Origin: Flavobacteriales bacterium
Lineage (GTDB): Bacteria > Bacteroidota > Bacteroidia > UBA10329
Reading direction: 5' to 3'
Assembly (NCBI GenBank): GCA_021741075.1
Contig: JAIOYO010000005.1
Coordinates: 25,734-89,733 of the forward strand
Length of the DNA stretch: 64,000 nt
Shown here piece by piece: positions 63,323 through 64,000 of this stretch (positions are counted from its first letter, which is position 1; every line of letters starts with the position of its first letter). The notes below the pieces were generated by a model that ran no database searches, was not told the origin of the DNA, and saw only the letters and a program-made list of their open reading frames with translations. Both the position numbers and the translations under genes were made by a program.

Positions 63323-63404
63323 TGCGGATGGAGGGACTCGAACCCACACACCTCACGGCACCAGATCCTAAGTCTGGCGTGTCTACCAATTTCACCACAT
63401 CCGC
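63323..63404 (-). tRNA. tRNA-Leu (anticodon UAG)
   Basis: An 82-base tRNA with a 7-bp acceptor stem GCGGATG / CATCCGC, discriminator A, U8, D-arm GTGAAATTGGTAGACAC typical of tRNA-Leu, anticodon arm CCAGA-CTTAGGA-TCTGG with anticodon TAG, a long class II variable arm (TGCCGTGAGGTGT) and T-arm loop TTCGAGT. The T-stem (GTGGG / CCCTC) has one U-U mismatch. CCA is not encoded. Confidence 0.95.
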
Positions 63405-63550
63405 ATACTTTGTAAGAACCTTCCCGAAAACGGGAGCGCAAAGATAAATTTCTTTTTGAAAAACAAACATGCTTTTTGCAAGAAGAATGCTTAAAAATGA
63501 CATTCTAATAAAGAATTCTGAGAGCCAATCGTCTTTCTATCATCAGAGAC

Positions 63551-64000
63551 CTAAAGTGTAGCTTCGAAATAAGCATCCATTTGGTCAAAATCCATTCCTG
63601 CGATTAGCTTTCCTTCTGGCGTAACGATGAATTTTGCTGGAATATCAATTACTCCGTAATCGCGAGCAATAGACGAAGCCAACAGTACTTTTGCTTCCTC
63701 TACTATTTGGTACTTCCAATTGAATCCTGCCTTTTGAGAAACAACTCGCCACCGTTCGTCATTCTTTTCAAATGCAACGGTTACAAATACCACTTCATGA
63801 CCATACTTACTGTGGAGTGCAGTCAACTTAGGAAAATCTGCAATACACGGCCCACACCAAGAACCCCAAAAATCGAGGACAACATAATTTCCTTTCAATT
63901 CAGAAAGTCTGAATGGCGAACCATCAATCAACGTGGTTTCAATCTCGGGTGCGAGATTCTGGTCTTCCTTAGTTGAACACCCCATAAAGAATATGGCGAG
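63551..64000 (-). CDS. Thioredoxin-like (TlpA/ResA family) lipoprotein (5' end beyond window)
   Basis: The open frame continues past an internal ATG (63985) to the window edge, and the residues just upstream, LAIFFMGC, form a lipobox, so the true start lies beyond 64000. The mature protein (about 142 residues) has the redox motif FWGSWCGPC, then IADFPKL, and IPAKFIVTPEGK near the C-terminus (cis-Pro region). It probably acts in the periplasm as a thiol-disulfide reductant, for example in cytochrome c or envelope protein maturation. Confidence 0.9.
   Translation of the reverse strand, partial: LAIFFMGCSTKEDQNLAPEIETTLIDGSPFRLSELKGNYVVLDFWGSWCGPCIADFPKLTALHSKYGHEVVFVTVAFEKNDERWRVVSQKAGFNWKYQIVEEAKVLLASSIARDYGVIDIPAKFIVTPEGKLIAGMDFDQMDAYFEATL

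Noticed and set aside
63253..63503. Two short minus-strand frames of 62 and 61 residues
   Set aside because: They cover the tRNA-Leu gene and its terminator, and are therefore not coding.

Overview
The window looks like chromosomal DNA of a marine- or freshwater-type Bacteroidota, probably order Flavobacteriales. Evidence: low-to-moderate GC, near absence of Shine-Dalgarno sites, promoters of the Bacteroidota type (-7 element TAnnTTTG), a type IX secretion (T9SS) C-terminal sorting domain, many SPII lipoproteins, VCBS/ASPIC and Ig-like surface proteins, and outer-membrane barrels with thrombospondin type-3 repeats. I see no transposase, integrase, phage gene or CRISPR array. The only RNA gene found is one tRNA-Leu.

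Layout. 1-3465: surface or secreted proteins (a partial VCBS/ASPIC giant, a lipoprotein, a small secreted protein). 3584-6345: histidine kinase, OmpR-type regulator and an M15-like peptidase in one operon. 6355-17598: housekeeping and accessory genes (YeiH-type transporter, XrtA-type polysaccharide deacetylase plus GNAT, purT, a T9SS-exported purple-acid-phosphatase-like enzyme, a ferredoxin-like protein plus FAD oxidoreductase pair, GNAT plus FMN reductase, and an OMPLA-like outer-membrane protein). 17607-21428: ligA, a flotillin gene, and a second divergent copy of the ligA 3' end beyond the flotillin gene. 21568-26935: prmC, an arylsulfotransferase-like secreted protein, lpd and a methyltransferase. 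26999-36015: a polysaccharide locus (asnB-like amidotransferase, GT4, Wza, Wzc with a Tyr-Gly tail, rfbC, WecA/MraY-type transferase, lytic transglycosylase) running into uvrA and a LOG protein.

39727-49747 is the most unusual region. It holds six consecutive envelope genes, five of them paralogous outer-membrane barrels sharing a YNYWSDG / YETDLR signature. Four of the five end not in an OmpA peptidoglycan-binding domain but in a short EF-hand module finishing LID-(F/Y)-F-F-D-Q or similar. The fifth ends in SPOR-like repeats. The sixth protein has no barrel and couples a possible cohesin-like N-terminal domain to a SPOR-like C-terminus. I infer a calcium-responsive outer-membrane/peptidoglycan tether system.

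50063-51983 pairs an alkylglycerol-monooxygenase (AGMO)-like di-iron enzyme with a YhhN/TMEM86 lysoplasmalogenase-like protein in overlapping genes, suggesting ether-lipid breakdown. A shorter AGMO paralogue lies at 58835. The right end is core proteostasis: lon, a GlmU-like nucleotidyltransferase, rpmE2, clpX, clpP, tig, tRNA-Leu(UAG) and a thioredoxin-like lipoprotein cut by the window edge.
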